NCBI GenBank assembly: GCA_905221605.1
Contig: CAJNDS010000957.1
Location: 840,001-869,007 of the forward strand
Source: Symbiodinium natans
Taxonomy: Eukaryota > Sar > Dinophyceae > Suessiales > Symbiodiniaceae
Length of the DNA stretch: 29,007 bases
Direction of reading: 5' to 3'
Shown here: piece after piece, positions 11,178-22,253 of the stretch
Layout: each line of letters starts with the position of its first letter
How positions within the stretch are numbered: position 1 is the stretch's first letter
The notes under the pieces: model-generated
The model's database searches: none
Told to the model about the DNA's origin: nothing
The model's input: only the letters and a program-made list of their open reading frames with translations
Position numbers and translations under genes: made by a program

Positions 11178-12532
11178 ATGTATCTGCCCATTGATGCTTC
11201 CGGCAGTGTTGCCATCATGCCGAGGCCCATACACCTCTACACAGACGACATCGACCATCAAACCGAACAGCAGCTGCGAAACCTTTCCAGCCTTCCACCC
11301 AGCCTTGAAGCGGACAGAAGAACAATGAAGAACATGATGATGAAGATGCTGACGCAAACGGTCAAAGTCAGCTTATCTCTGGCACCCTGGAAGGGACTGG
11401 CATCGCTGTCGGCTACGTGGCCGCCATGCGATGGCCCTGGAATCTGCCACTTGAGCCCTCCCTGGCCCTCTTCCCCTCCACTCTGCTTTATCATGGTGTA
11501 GTGTCGTACGGAGTGCTGCACTCAGCGACATTCAACCTGCCGCGCCCCTGGAGGCCAGATGTACATCTTGGCAAGGGTGCGACCATTGGCTCAGTCTTCG
11601 CATCTCGCGACTACGTGTGCCCCAATGCCGCCTGACCCTCGGCAGGGCAGACTCAGACCGAACTTGGCCAAGGAGAGAGTGCACACTTTGCTTCTGGCTC
11701 ACGTAAACTTCCGTCCTCACGCGTCGGCTATCAACAACATGCCCCAGCAAACAGCACGTATAAGAAAGCTCAGAATACTAAACATAGAAGCCGGGCACAA
11801 GGGGAAGGGCGTGCTGCGTGCTGCCGTGAGACCCAATCGCCAAGTGGCCAGCGCTGGCTTTCCTTGTTCTCGGTATTGCCGCTATGAGTATAAACAATAC
11901 GCAAGAGTGCCATAGACGAGCAAAAGGCCAATCAGAATGTCGCGAGGTAGGAGTTGACATTGGCTGCGGTATGTGTCAGCGGCTTAGCAAAACATCCGGT
12001 AGTCATCTAGTCTTTTCGTATCTGAGTGTGGGCTAGCATCTTGCGATTCTTGCGATGTCTCAGGCGCCGTACCCGTGCGGCCACCCAGTGGACTAGTCAA
12101 TGACATGTTTACAGAATCCGCCTGTGGTGCACATGCGATAGACAGCGAAAGAATGTCATCGAGGTGTCAGGCCCACTGCGGCGACAGGCCGAGCCGTTGT
12201 GATCCCGTGATGTGCATTGGAACGGTTCGCCGCCGCAAGCCAGGACCTGTCCGAAAAGGATCTGCTGGCCATTCAGAGGGGGCTTAGGTGCCATCGCAGT
12301 GCGTGTAGCAGCAACATGTGCGCAAGAAACTCGGTGACAACCTTCTGTGGTGGAGGAGTTCGATTCCCACTGGTTTCGAGTACCATGGTCGGAGCACCAC
12401 TGCCATGGAGGCATGAGTCCAGTGGTGCTTTTACCAGAAGCATATTACTTATTAGTCTTTGTGTCCTTGTGTCGACCCAGAGGCTACAGCCAAGAAGCTG
12501 ATGTCCAAGCATTCGCCCACAAGATGGCTCAG
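11178..12532 (+). CDS. rtcB: RtcB RNA ligase, 5' exon block (exons 1-8)
   Basis: Proposed exons: 11178-11301, 11394-11427, 11554-11629, 11947-11974, 12064-12095, 12244-12287, 12356-12410 and 12483-12532. They encode the N-terminal half of an E. coli-type RtcB, the GTP- and Mn-dependent ligase that joins 2',3'-cyclic-phosphate or 3'-phosphate RNA ends to 5'-OH ends. Landmarks in order are PIHLYTDDIDHQTEQQLRNL, MPDVHLGKGATIGSVFASRD, VGVDIGCGMCAV (Asp and Cys metal ligands), DLSEKDLLAIQRGLR, SIPTGFEYHG and ATAKKLMSKHSPTRW. Donors are GC in introns 1, 2, 3, 7 and 8 and GT in introns 4-6. Every acceptor is AG followed by G. Exon 4 has only 28 bases. ATG 11178 is the first Met in a frame that is open from the CCCGCAG acceptor. 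The E. coli-type signature VDIGCGM, not the HSPC117-type FDINCG, points to a bacterial origin. Exon 8 ends with two bases of an Arg codon that exon 9 (22254) completes. Confidence 0.88.
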
Positions 12533-13089
12533 GCTGTTCGGTTCTAGTGTCCATCGGCCTATCATGAAGAATGCTGTCATACGCTGTCGATATGCTGTCA
12601 TTGGTTCAATGTTCCATCGTGTTCCCGAACGGCTCCTCAACAGTCTCCATCCGCACCAAAGCTTCGCATTGCGCCCGCAACCAAAATGATATGCCGCATG
12701 GCTTCCATGGGCTTCCCAGCTAAATAGACTGCAACTCTGCTACCTAGATCCGACTCTATGATACTCTATGCAGGCTTATTGCAATGAAAGTTACAGGCTA
12801 TGCCAGCCATACTTCCATGATTGAACCATGAGTCAATACCACATTGGAGTCCTGCTTCATGGTCCCGACCGACAAGGATGCAAAATGCTTGGGAAATTGC
12901 TCATTTGCGGACTCAGGCAATTTGCAAGCTGGAGTTATGCGCATTGGTCAAGGCGCAAAGACTCTGCCGCCACCACGCTTCCCACACTTACCACACTTGA
13001 AAGATAACCCTCAACCACAGGACTGGTCTAAGCTCTGGAGCTATACGAGCTATACAGTATTTCTGCATTGCACGCCATTGCACGCTGCC

Positions 13090-16000
13090 ATGATGCGCGC
13101 GGTACCTGGAGTCCAGCGCCGGCTTTTGCGACAATTTTCGACTGGCCTGGGCCTGAGCGACATTCCAGGACCGACTCAACAGAGGGCGAGCCCTGGAAAA
13201 CCCTTAATTGCACCTCGCAGTTCAAAAGCTCCCTGACGAGCAACGCATGGTGTTGGACGAAAAATACTGGCTTTAGATGACACACAGGGCTTGGCATTGT
13301 CTCGTGCAAGAGAGATGAAAGGCCGAGCTTTCGGGAATTTTCGACGAGCCTTTCCAAGAGCTCCAAGAGCTCCCGACAGGCTTTGAGCCCAAGTCCCTTG
13401 CAAGTCGCCTTTGCACCTTCAGCCTTGTTCGCTGTGCGCATAGGGCAGGGGAGAGTTTGAGGCATTACGATGCCAGAAAGCAGTCGGAAAACCTTAAGCC
13501 CTAAGCGCGCGGAAGTCGAGGCGAGGAAGGAGCGCTGGCAGAGCTGGGGATTTCACATACAGTTCTTGCATGTTCCAGTCGCGCGCCTAGGTGCTTTCAG
13601 AATCAGCGTGCCCCCCTCCATGACTTAAATCATTTTGTTGATACATGCTATATGTTTATGGTGTCATAAAATTGTCGTTTCATTCTTGGATGAAGTTGTA
13701 CTACATTCATAATTAGTTTGTTTGACAATGCAGCTTCAAAAACACAACAGTAGTATTTACAAGCAAAATAGCAAACACATGCCGAACAGCGTCTAGCATC
13801 ACATATGTTAAGGGCTGCATGTTGTGTGACAATCTCCAGCAATCTCCAGCATTGCAGTCGACACCCGGAACCCGAAGCCTGCGAAGCCTGACTGCCCCTT
13901 GGCCCTGAGCCCGATCAGACCCCGTTTGAAGGACCAAAGGCTTGGCCCGTCGTGGGTGCGCTGCCAGACTGGTTACGAAGAGTGGACGGCATGAAAGAAC
14001 CGAAAGGCTCATGGACTGTTTGAGCTTTCCGGTTTGTGGGGTTAGGGTTATGGAAGGGCCTTGTCTCGTATATCAGACAGAGACACACACACAGACACAC
14101 GTCGGTGCAGGGTTTTTGTTTGGAGGGGGACTGTGAAGCAGGATGGGTTTCAGGATATTGCCTCGATGTCTTGCACGATGTCCACAAGGTGTCTCATTAG
14201 AGGTTCAGGCTTTCCTGGTTTAGGGGTTGAGGGTTTTGAATAGGTTTGCCTTAGAGGGTTTGGGGTTCGGGGTAAGTTTTTAATCAGAAGGCAAGGGGTT
14301 TCCAACGGCATTCGACCATGGATGTTCCTACGCGCGAACAGTCCTTCGGGCCGCAAACCAGGAGTCATTGCCTAAGGAGTTTGCGGCTTCAGGCTCTGAA
14401 GGTTTCAGGGCAGTTCTGTCATTTTCTCACAAATTTTGCGGCCGAGTGAATATCTCGTTTAGACAGCCTCGTTGTGTGAGGCCCTCTGATGGTCAAGGCC
14501 CACAACGAGTACTACCAAGAGTTCCCCGCCGCCACATGGAGGGGGTTCCCCCCAGAACCCCTGAAGAGATGATCCAAAAATATCCCCAAAACCAACATCC
14601 AAAAGGTTCCCTCACAAAAAGCTCAAAATGTCCATAACAGTGTGAGAATGGCTCACCAACTGAGATTTGGGGACATCTACAAGCTGAGCTTGGTGGGCGA
14701 GCAGCAGGTGACGGTCTGTAGACCTGAATCGCCCCTTCGTTCGGTTTAGTCATGTTCGTTAGGATTCAGGCTATTTGGGATTTTAAGCCATGACCGCAAA
14801 CCTAGGCGATCAGGAGGTATTGAGCTTGGAGTAGAGTTGTTTTCAGGGTATTGTGACTAGGGCATCCCTTCTCCCAGCACTTCGGACAGACAGCACCGCC
14901 CAGCAAAAGCCCCATCCTTAATCTTAACCCGAAATCAGCTGAGTCTGTTGTCAGGGTTAGCCGTACTTCGGGTTAGCTTTGTGTGTGGAGCTACTGAGCC
15001 TTTGAATCTCCTCAAGATTGCGTCAATACTGCTTTCGAAGGTTGGATCTAGGGCTCGGCCGGGCTCGGGTCACTCGGGTCTGGGTGTGAGCCGTCACGGG
15101 GTTGGTGCAGGGTTCCAGTTTCAGGCAGAACCCCAAGCCCTATGTAATTCTGAAGTTGTAAACCCGAAGCCCTTATCGTAATCCTAAAGACAAAGCCGGC
15201 CTGAAATCTACAGCACCAGGAGCACACGAAAAGCATACAAAGCATCCCTTAAGCCGCAGCACGAAGCACTGTGGAAGTGTAGAGAGTCCGGGCCAAGGTA
15301 CATGCAGATGTACCGAGCTCGGGCGCGGTCAGATTCATGAAGGTTTGCTAGCTGTTTAGTGGCGGGGTCTAGAGTTCATGGTTATAGGATGTTGGTTGGG
15401 CCCGAGGGAAGGGGCGTCCAGAAGCTGTGCCGAGGGCTTTGGGAACTTGAGGGGATTGAGATAGCCTTTGGGAACTGGTACTCGGGGGGTCCTGATAGGA
15501 TTCAGGCCTTGCCAAACGCTGACCCATCAATCCCGCTGAGGAAATGAAGGCCTCTATCCGATGGGTGGGGTCGAGAATTTGTGGGCTACCAAAAAGTGGG
15601 CCGTGGCCAGGCAGCAGCAAGTGCTGACCCGTGCAGTTGGGCATTTAGGGTTCATGGCTCTTTCTTGTTTAGTTTAGGGTTTGGAGGTGCTTTCTGAGGA
15701 TGTAGGAATTTTGTGTTTACTCGAAACTCAAGTCGTTGTCGATAGAGCGATGCAAGGAGGAGACTGACAAGAACGTTTTCCTCGACTGGTCAGGCAGCGG
15801 CGAGCCCTGGAGAAAGATACGAATGGTGGTGCCTCCACTAAATCTCTGTTTTTGTGTGTTTACTCAATTTACTCGTGTTTTCAGCTTGTGTTGAAGACAC
15901 CAAGGCCTTGACGAAGCGCACCAGAGAGCGACAGTCAGGGTCGTCTTTCTCCAGCTGGCAGAGAAACGTTTAAGTTGGACCCTTCTTGCCATTGAAGCCC

Positions 16001-19000
16001 GAGTTCTGAAAACAGAAGAACCTTTCAGCTGCCCCCTCAGCACAAGTTCCTCCCCAACTGTTCAGAACCTCTGTTGTTCGAAAACACCAGCCCTAAGCGT
16101 TCTTCAACAAGGTGCAGGAGGACATTATCGGCCCGAAGACGGCCCGCTCCTATCTTCCCTACATCAACGAGGCTGATGTGTGTCGTTTTGGTGACCCAAG
16201 GAGACTCAGTTCGGGGTTTACGAGGCTTTTGCTTTAGCACGCTGTGAACCAGCTCTCATGTATAATCATGCCTTTGGGGTAGAGGCGGGTGTTCTGGATT
16301 TTTTGGGCTTTTCATGGCTTTCCCCAGGGTCTTCCATCCAACCTAGAAACGAGAGGCCGTGGGCTTGGCTTCACCACACTTGCCGGATTTCGCAAAGAAG
16401 CCGGATGAGTTTGGCACGCCTCCTGGACCTTAGACATAGGATATAGTCGGTCTTCAGAAGCTTTCCCCTACTGTAGGGTCAGTGCCAGGACGAGCCAAAT
16501 AGAGCCATTCAAAGCATAACTTTGCAGAGAATGTTTCTCGGAGGGGGGGGTGGGGGGGGGGGGGGGGGGGGGGGGGCAGATTCAGAGATTCTCGCATAGA
16601 CTGGCTCTCAGCAGGCGCCTGGCCTTTGACATGTTCAGCTCGTTGTTCTACGGGGTGCAGATGAAGACCAGTTCTCCATCAGCCAGGCACCGCCTTAGAG
16701 TCTGCCTGCGACTTGGAGGGTTTGGAGTGTGAGTTCCGCAAGGTCCGCATTTGTTTAACACCTTTCGGATTCGGGGTTTCAAGGTGTATGAGCTTCGCCC
16801 TCAATCCCATCCGAACGGGCACACAGGCTAATTCATAAGGCCTGGGCTTCGGGATGCGGGTGAGAGTCCCGGGGGCTCCGGGGTGTCGCCATCAATTTTG
16901 TCGCAGAATTCGTGCTGATCTTGTTGGTTCTGCTTACAAAGAGACATATCATGAGTTGGTGATTCTCAATGGTGTGGCTGGCGAGCACAATCAGTTGGGA
17001 AGAACAGCAAATCCTAGACCGGAGGCCCGAACCCAACACATCTCGCATAAACCCGCAATCCCTGAAGTGCCTATAAGTGCCTATGAACACCCCTGAACAC
17101 CTCAAACCCTGAATGAACACCACGGTCGGGAGGCCGGAGCACATGGAGTTTGTGCGGAACACTTCTGCAGCCTTCCGCTCCCCGGCACCGACATCTACGA
17201 ATGCTACACCCCAGACCGCATTTGTATAGGTTTTGGGATCGATACAGGTACAATGCAGTTCAATGGTTCAATGCACTACACAATACTCAGCACACAGCAA
17301 CACACAATACACATTGCACAGTACCCCCCAATACTCACACAATACAGTATAGAATACAACACGATCAAGAAGGAAATGATCCTGAGAACACTGAGAACTA
17401 TAGTTGGATGTTGAGGATTATGGCTGGGGTCAAGCAATTCTTACCAAGGAGCGTGCATGCCATGAACACGTTGCAGTCTCTAAGTCTAAGGCGCAGGGCG
17501 TGAAACTTGCGGTATAGTTTTATAATGAGGGTTTGCGAGATTTGGATTTGCAAGGTATGCAAGTGTACATATATATATATAAGATGGGTTTAGGCTTTGG
17601 GGCTCAACTCAACTGTAGGGCAAAGGTAGCTTGAATGCTGCGCGACCCGCCTCGGCCGGGGCCTGCGCAGAGGTGCTTGTTCTGCTAGCTTCGAGCGAAA
17701 GAAGGAGAAGGAGGGTGGGAAGGTGGAGACAGTGGACGGTAGGGTGGAGGGCCAGGGCTGAGTATCAAGCAAACAGGAATTGACAGGATGCGAAACTGCC
17801 TCGCAGAAGGTGAGGCATTGTACCGTTTTCGCAGCACACTCCGCAGCGAAAAATCTACATGACATCGCAAACTAAGCACTCGACTTGTAATTGAGTGATT
17901 GCACGACTTTACTTAGCACAGTTTTGCCTGGGTACCTTTCCTTGTAGTCGACAGGCCCACCCCCGCCCCCCACCCGCCCCCCCCTAAACCTTAGTCCGGC
18001 TGAGACCCGAGGTTTGCTTGGAACTACCATCTTCAACCCGCATCTGAAGATGGGAATCTTCCGTCATCATCCGGTGAATCGAAAGTGTCTTGATGGCCTA
18101 AACCCAAAGTGCCCCCAAGCCTTTTCAAACCAGGTGTGCCTGGAGTTTTCTGTTTGATTCAGGCTTTCAGGCTATAATTTGGTTTCCTCTGCATATCGGA
18201 ACAGGCAGCGGCTCTGCATGCCTTAGGAAGCGTGCTTTGTTCAATTGGACAGCAAGGTTTCGGGCCTGCTTCCAACACAGCTACGACCACTCATGCCAGC
18301 TACTGGAGCAGGCGTTGGAACTGTCCAAGGACAGGTTCGAGCCTCACTCGGTGGGTCCCAGGCTTAGGGGTTGCTCGTCCGGGTCCCACCCGAGTCCGTT
18401 GCCTAGGCTGTGGTGGAGGCGGTGTGCCTCAAAGGTTGAGGGCCTTGAGTCCTGACGCCTACGCAGAGCAGTCTGAGGGTTTAGACGAATGACCTGAAGC
18501 ACGATTTGACGGAGGACATGCCAGCGGAGACGAAGCCATACATCGTCCGGGTGATCGACCGCGAAAGCATGCCGGTGGACGACATCAAGGAGGTGCTTTC
18601 CGGAGGGCCAGGGTTTTCAGCGTCAGGTCGCAATGGTCGCACTTAGGGCCTTTCAGGGACCTTGAGGCTCTAGGGTTGGGGAAGGGACTGAACGAGGAAT
18701 GTAGAATGTTCAGCTCAGGGTGCATGCTAGAACCTGAAGCCTTGGTAGGTGCACCTGCAACAATGTTGGAATAACATCCCCAACCCACCCCTTTCACTGA
18801 GCCCTCAACGTCCTAAACCAGGAATAACTTCCGCCGCTGTCGTCCCTGACACAAGGTGGCTGCAAGCATCATGCTGGCGGGCATTGACACCACGCAGTCT
18901 GCAACTGGTTCTGGGTGACATTTTGCAGGGATTTACGGGGCTTAGTGGGGTGGGACTTAGACTTCAATGCCTGTGGTGGTGACTGGTAAACTGGTACTGA

Positions 19001-21598
19001 TTACTGAGGCTGCTTTGCTGCGCACGTCTCTGCACGCAAGTCGAAATTTGTCAACACTCAAGCCCGAAGCCCGAAGAGCCCACGAAGCCCCAAGCGTGAA
19101 TGCCTTAACTGCTCGGAAGCCTTATGCTGAAGTAAGTACACCCCTTGTCCTATAAACCTTAAACGTAAGTCCTGAGTCATAGCCGAGGTAATCAACTGGA
19201 ATCTGTTGTACTTGGCGATGAACCCGGAGAAGCAAGAGCTCCTCCGAACGGAGCTTCGGGAAGTGCTCGGTGATGACCCCAGAATTGGGCTGATGGAGCT
19301 TCATGAGGGGTTTTGCATTCGTTCGGGCTTATGTGTAGGATGATTAAGGTTTTAGGGTATATAATGTATGTAGGTTTCAGCTTTTGGCCTGAAAGCTGGC
19401 TTCTGGTGTTGAGGCGGGCATGGGGGGCAGCAGCAAGGATCCTGTTGGCAAGGAAAAAGTCCCAGCCGTCTCCCCTCAGCGACTGCATGTCACCCTCGAA
19501 GCCGATCCTTCCGTGCCGAGGTGAGGAAGGCATCACTGAGCAGATTGCTGCAAACATGAAGTCCAAGCTGCCCTATCTGAGGCAGGAGTGGCATCGAGGG
19601 CACTAGAGCCCGTAGAGAACTCAAGCGGGGGGATCGGCTGAGGATCTTTTGGTCCTTAAGTGGGGTGTCGGGCTTCTGAGCTGTCTGCTGGGAGTGAAGT
19701 TTGCGGAGATTAGATTGAACCCTTGTAATATCTCATTCATATGGGGAAGGGTAGTTGGGCAACATGCCAACTGCTTGTTTTCACATGTCTGTCGCACTCT
19801 TTACATGCGAATTTGGCTCAGGGATTTGATCCCGCAAGCCCTCCGATGAAAATGACTTTGATTTTTTTTGCTGCGTGCGGCCGTCGGGGCTCCTGGGATA
19901 GGCCCCTTCCGTTTGGGCCTTCGTACTTCGACGCCACGGGGTTCTGAGCCGAGTCATCTCAACAGTCTATATGCTCGGTACATGTGGGTAGCATGAACCC
20001 TGACCTTTTTGCAAGAATGATTGCCCCCGGCATCCCTAAACCCCTCCAGGGCCGTGATCCGGGAAACGCACCGCGTGGCTCCACCCGCTCCAATGATGAC
20101 CTTGCGCCCGGCACCGTGTGATTTGGTCCTCCAGGGCTACGCTGTTCCTCAAGGCGCCCTATCAGAATAGAGTTTTTTGTTTAGGGGTTCCAGGGGTGTC
20201 GAACTTGTGGCCCTTTTCTGGTGAGACTCTCTCTCTCTCTCTCTCTCTGTTGTGCTCTTGCGCTCTCTCTCTCTCTCTCTCTCTTTCATATATGTATATA
20301 TATATGAGCATATGTGGACAAAGATGAGGCAAATTCCCGTACGCCCCCAGTGGCCAAAGCAGGCACTTCAGTCGGCTTCAACATCTTCTCTTTGCAAAAC
20401 GACCCCAAGTACGTCGAGGACCTTGGGGCTGAGGGCCTCGCAACCACAGGGAAGTGAGCCCACTTGCGAGAGCCTGAAGCCCTTGTACAGCCGCTAACAA
20501 CGCACCGAAACAAAAGGATCCATCCGAGTTCAAGCCCGAGCGCTGGTTGCCAGAGGCCATCGAGGCGCGCAAAGGCACCGAGGCGGAGGTGGGGGGCACG
20601 GGGGGGGGGGCGGGGCGGGGGGGCTCTTATAGCAGCCTCTGACACCCCCCGTAAAAGCCAGGTGATCGACGACAAGCTGCTGGCTACGCCCTTCTCCTTT
20701 GGCGCACGCATGTGTTTGGGAGGCGCAAAAAGGGATGGGGCGACTGGGGAAAGTGCTGGGTGTTGACTAAGGCCGAGCTCAAAGTTGAATGCTTTCTCAG
20801 GGCTTAGGGCTTAAGGTTTGACGGGTTTCGGGTTTAGCAGGTTTGCATGGTTTCACCGCCCTCTTTCAAGAAGAGACTTGTTGGTCATCTCGACCTGGGC
20901 CTATCATCCTGACGCCAACCATTTGAAAAACGAACCCAATATCACCCAATTTGCACCGCTTCTACTAGTTACTAGTGCCTGCAAGGCCCAAGCCCTCAAC
21001 CCCAAATCCGCTCTAAAGCGTAACTCTCGGGTCTCCCGCAGGCCGCGTAGCAGACCTGGAGATCTCTGTGGCGCTTGCCCGTTCCTCGCTCTTCGTTTCA
21101 GGGCTTATATGCCACTATAGGAGTTGAGAGAATGGCAGCTTCCATTCAACGCTTTCTTATTCCCGCATGTCGAGCGGAGCGAAGCCAAGGAAAATTGACT
21201 TTTCAGGTTCTGCCGCAGGAAGGAGCGATGTGCAAATTATGGTGTAGGAAGGCTGCTTGCTTCGTCTTTCATAGAGGGCGGTGGGCGGAATTTCGCGGCG
21301 AAGTTGCCCTCTCCACGGGTCTGCGCGAGAAAGTCCAACGCCACGTTTGAGAGGAGCTCCAGCCACAAGCCTTTTCACATTCGGGATCCTTCCCAATTGA
21401 GCCCTGAAAGAAGTTCAAAGCCCCGAAAGAGCCAAAACCCAGAACACATCAGCAGCTTAGCAGCAGCCTAACCCGGAGCGAGGCTTGATCCGGGACTGGC
21501 GCATCACTTTGCATCCGGAGCACGGGCCTTGGAAGAATCTGCAGCCGCTAATGACCCGGGCACATCCTTTTCCTGCATTTTCGGTCGAGGCCGCTTAA
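13090..21598 (+). CDS. Cytochrome P450, likely mitochondrial type, nested in RtcB intron 8
   Basis: Well-placed exons: 13090-13189, 14481-14544, 14665-14725, 15260-15316, 15757-15828, 16112-16171, 16615-16665, 17133-17176, 18205-18350, 18515-18592, 18856-18900, 19188-19269, 19530-19581, 20050-20153, 20363-20418, 20517-20588, 20662-20722, 21042 to about 21082, and 21483-21598 (stop TAA 21596). At least one exon between 16172 and 16614 and one between 21083 and 21482 remain unplaced. The N terminus MMRAVPGVQRRLLRQFST is Arg-rich like a mitochondrial leader and is followed by SDIPGP. Then come the C-helix GEPWRKIR, the I-helix LAGIDTTQS, the K-helix VIRETHRVAPPAP (ExxR), FKPERW and the heme loop FSFGARMCLGG with the thiolate Cys. 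The placed exons give about 455 residues, and about 500 is normal for the family. It is a heme monooxygenase; the order of motifs and N terminus fit the CYP11/24/27-like mitochondrial class. The substrate is unknown. Confidence 0.88.
14038..14275 (+). repeat. Degenerate TTTAGGG-like cluster in P450 intron 1
   Basis: GGGGTTAGGGTTATGG, GGTTTAGGGGTTGAGGGTTT and GAGGGTTTGGGGTTCGGGG occur within about 240 bases. Similar motifs fill several other P450 introns. They are too degenerate to be a functional telomere array. Confidence 0.5.
16543..16576. repeat. Poly-G tract with one interruption
   Basis: Thirty-four bases of G broken by a single T at 16551. It lies 38 bases upstream of the P450 exon that encodes RLAFDMFSSLFYGVQ, in a region where one P450 exon is still unplaced. 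Possible sequencing or assembly inaccuracy here should be kept in mind. Confidence 0.9.
17177..18204 (+). other. P450 intron, about 1 kb, no gene seen
   Basis: The intron begins TTCC|GCTCCCC and ends GGAACAG|GCAGCG, which is GC-AG. It holds CAATACACA-type repeats (about 17275-17360), a short TA tract (17567-17581), C-rich runs (17955-17985) and TTTAGG-like motifs. I see no further exon that the P450 family would require. Confidence 0.5.
20226..20306. repeat. (CT)n plus (TA)n microsatellite
   Basis: Two CT blocks separated by TTGTGCTCTTG and followed by a TA tract, inside a P450 intron (20154-20362). It creates Ser-Leu open frames that are not genes. Confidence 0.9.
20419..20516 (+). other. 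98-base GA-AG intron with a hairpin
   Basis: A short P450 intron between the exon ending NDPKYVE and the exon starting DPSEFKPERW. It runs from GAG|GACCTT to AAAAG|GATCC. The arms at about 20422-20443 and 20464-20485 are imperfect inverted repeats, with a perfect 7-base match CTCGCAA/TTGCGAG and an inner AAGTG/CACTT pairing. Confidence 0.65.
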
Positions 21599-22253
21599 AG
21601 TGGTCCTAAGACCCTCTACTGAACCTAGACCTAAACCCCACAACCCAGACCCCCGTCCCTGACCCAATCGTACATGGCAGCGTCTCACAAGCTTCACCAC
21701 CAGACGTGTCCCTGCTTCGTATTCATCATGGACGAGAGAAAACATCGATTCTACAGAAGCCCGGGAACCACCTCGAACTCTAAACCCTTGCCTTCTACCC
21801 GAACCATCATGAAAGCCTATACAGTCGCATGACAGTGGCTCGACCTGAACCTGAACCGCAAACCACAGTGGGGGTTTACACGGGAATGGCGCATTCGTCG
21901 TTGAAAATCCCTGAACCATACAGATTGTATAACCGGGGCAGCGGGCAGCAATCTGGGAACGCGCGACGAGACTTCTCCCTCTGCGCGAGAGGCTGAAAAG
22001 GCGCCCAGAGCAGCTTCAGGGCATATAGGGGTTTGGGGGTTTTACGCCGCTTAAGGCTGAGGCTTTTGCTGGGCATCATCAACTGCATTCAAGGTTTTTT
22101 GGGAGCGGGCTTCCGAAACCGTGACTACGACATCAACTGCGCAGGGCAATGTCGGCATGTCCTAGGATCGGTTCTCCTCACATTTACACCGTTCCACCGA
22201 CGGGTTTGGTGCAATTACTCAGTTGCCAGCCCTGACCATACCATGACCGGCAG

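Larger units (their letters stand above)
12533..22253 (+). other. RtcB intron 8, about 9.7 kb, containing a whole P450 gene
   Basis: The intron starts CTCAG|GCTGTTCG and ends GACCGGCAG|GGAGAC, which is GC-AG with an AG|G junction on both sides. It completes one Arg codon, so the frame is kept. The predicted joined peptide runs from SPTRW to LRETFGSRHT to KQLGTLGGGNHF. The distance from SIPTG to KQLGTLG is about 10 residues shorter than in E. coli RtcB, and no conserved motif is lost. The P450 start lies about 560 bases inside the intron, and its stop lies about 655 bases before the intron end. Confidence 0.7.

Noticed and set aside
17372-17503. A frame reading MLRIMAGVKQFLPRSVHAM as a P450 exon.
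   Set aside because: Joining 17176 directly to 18205 already gives a continuous F-G region of normal length, so this segment is not needed.
19808-19822. A GAATTTGGCTCAGG stretch resembling the end of the dinoflagellate spliced leader (relic of a retroposed mRNA).
   Set aside because: Only about a dozen bases match, with mismatches, and it sits inside a P450 intron with no gene start after it.
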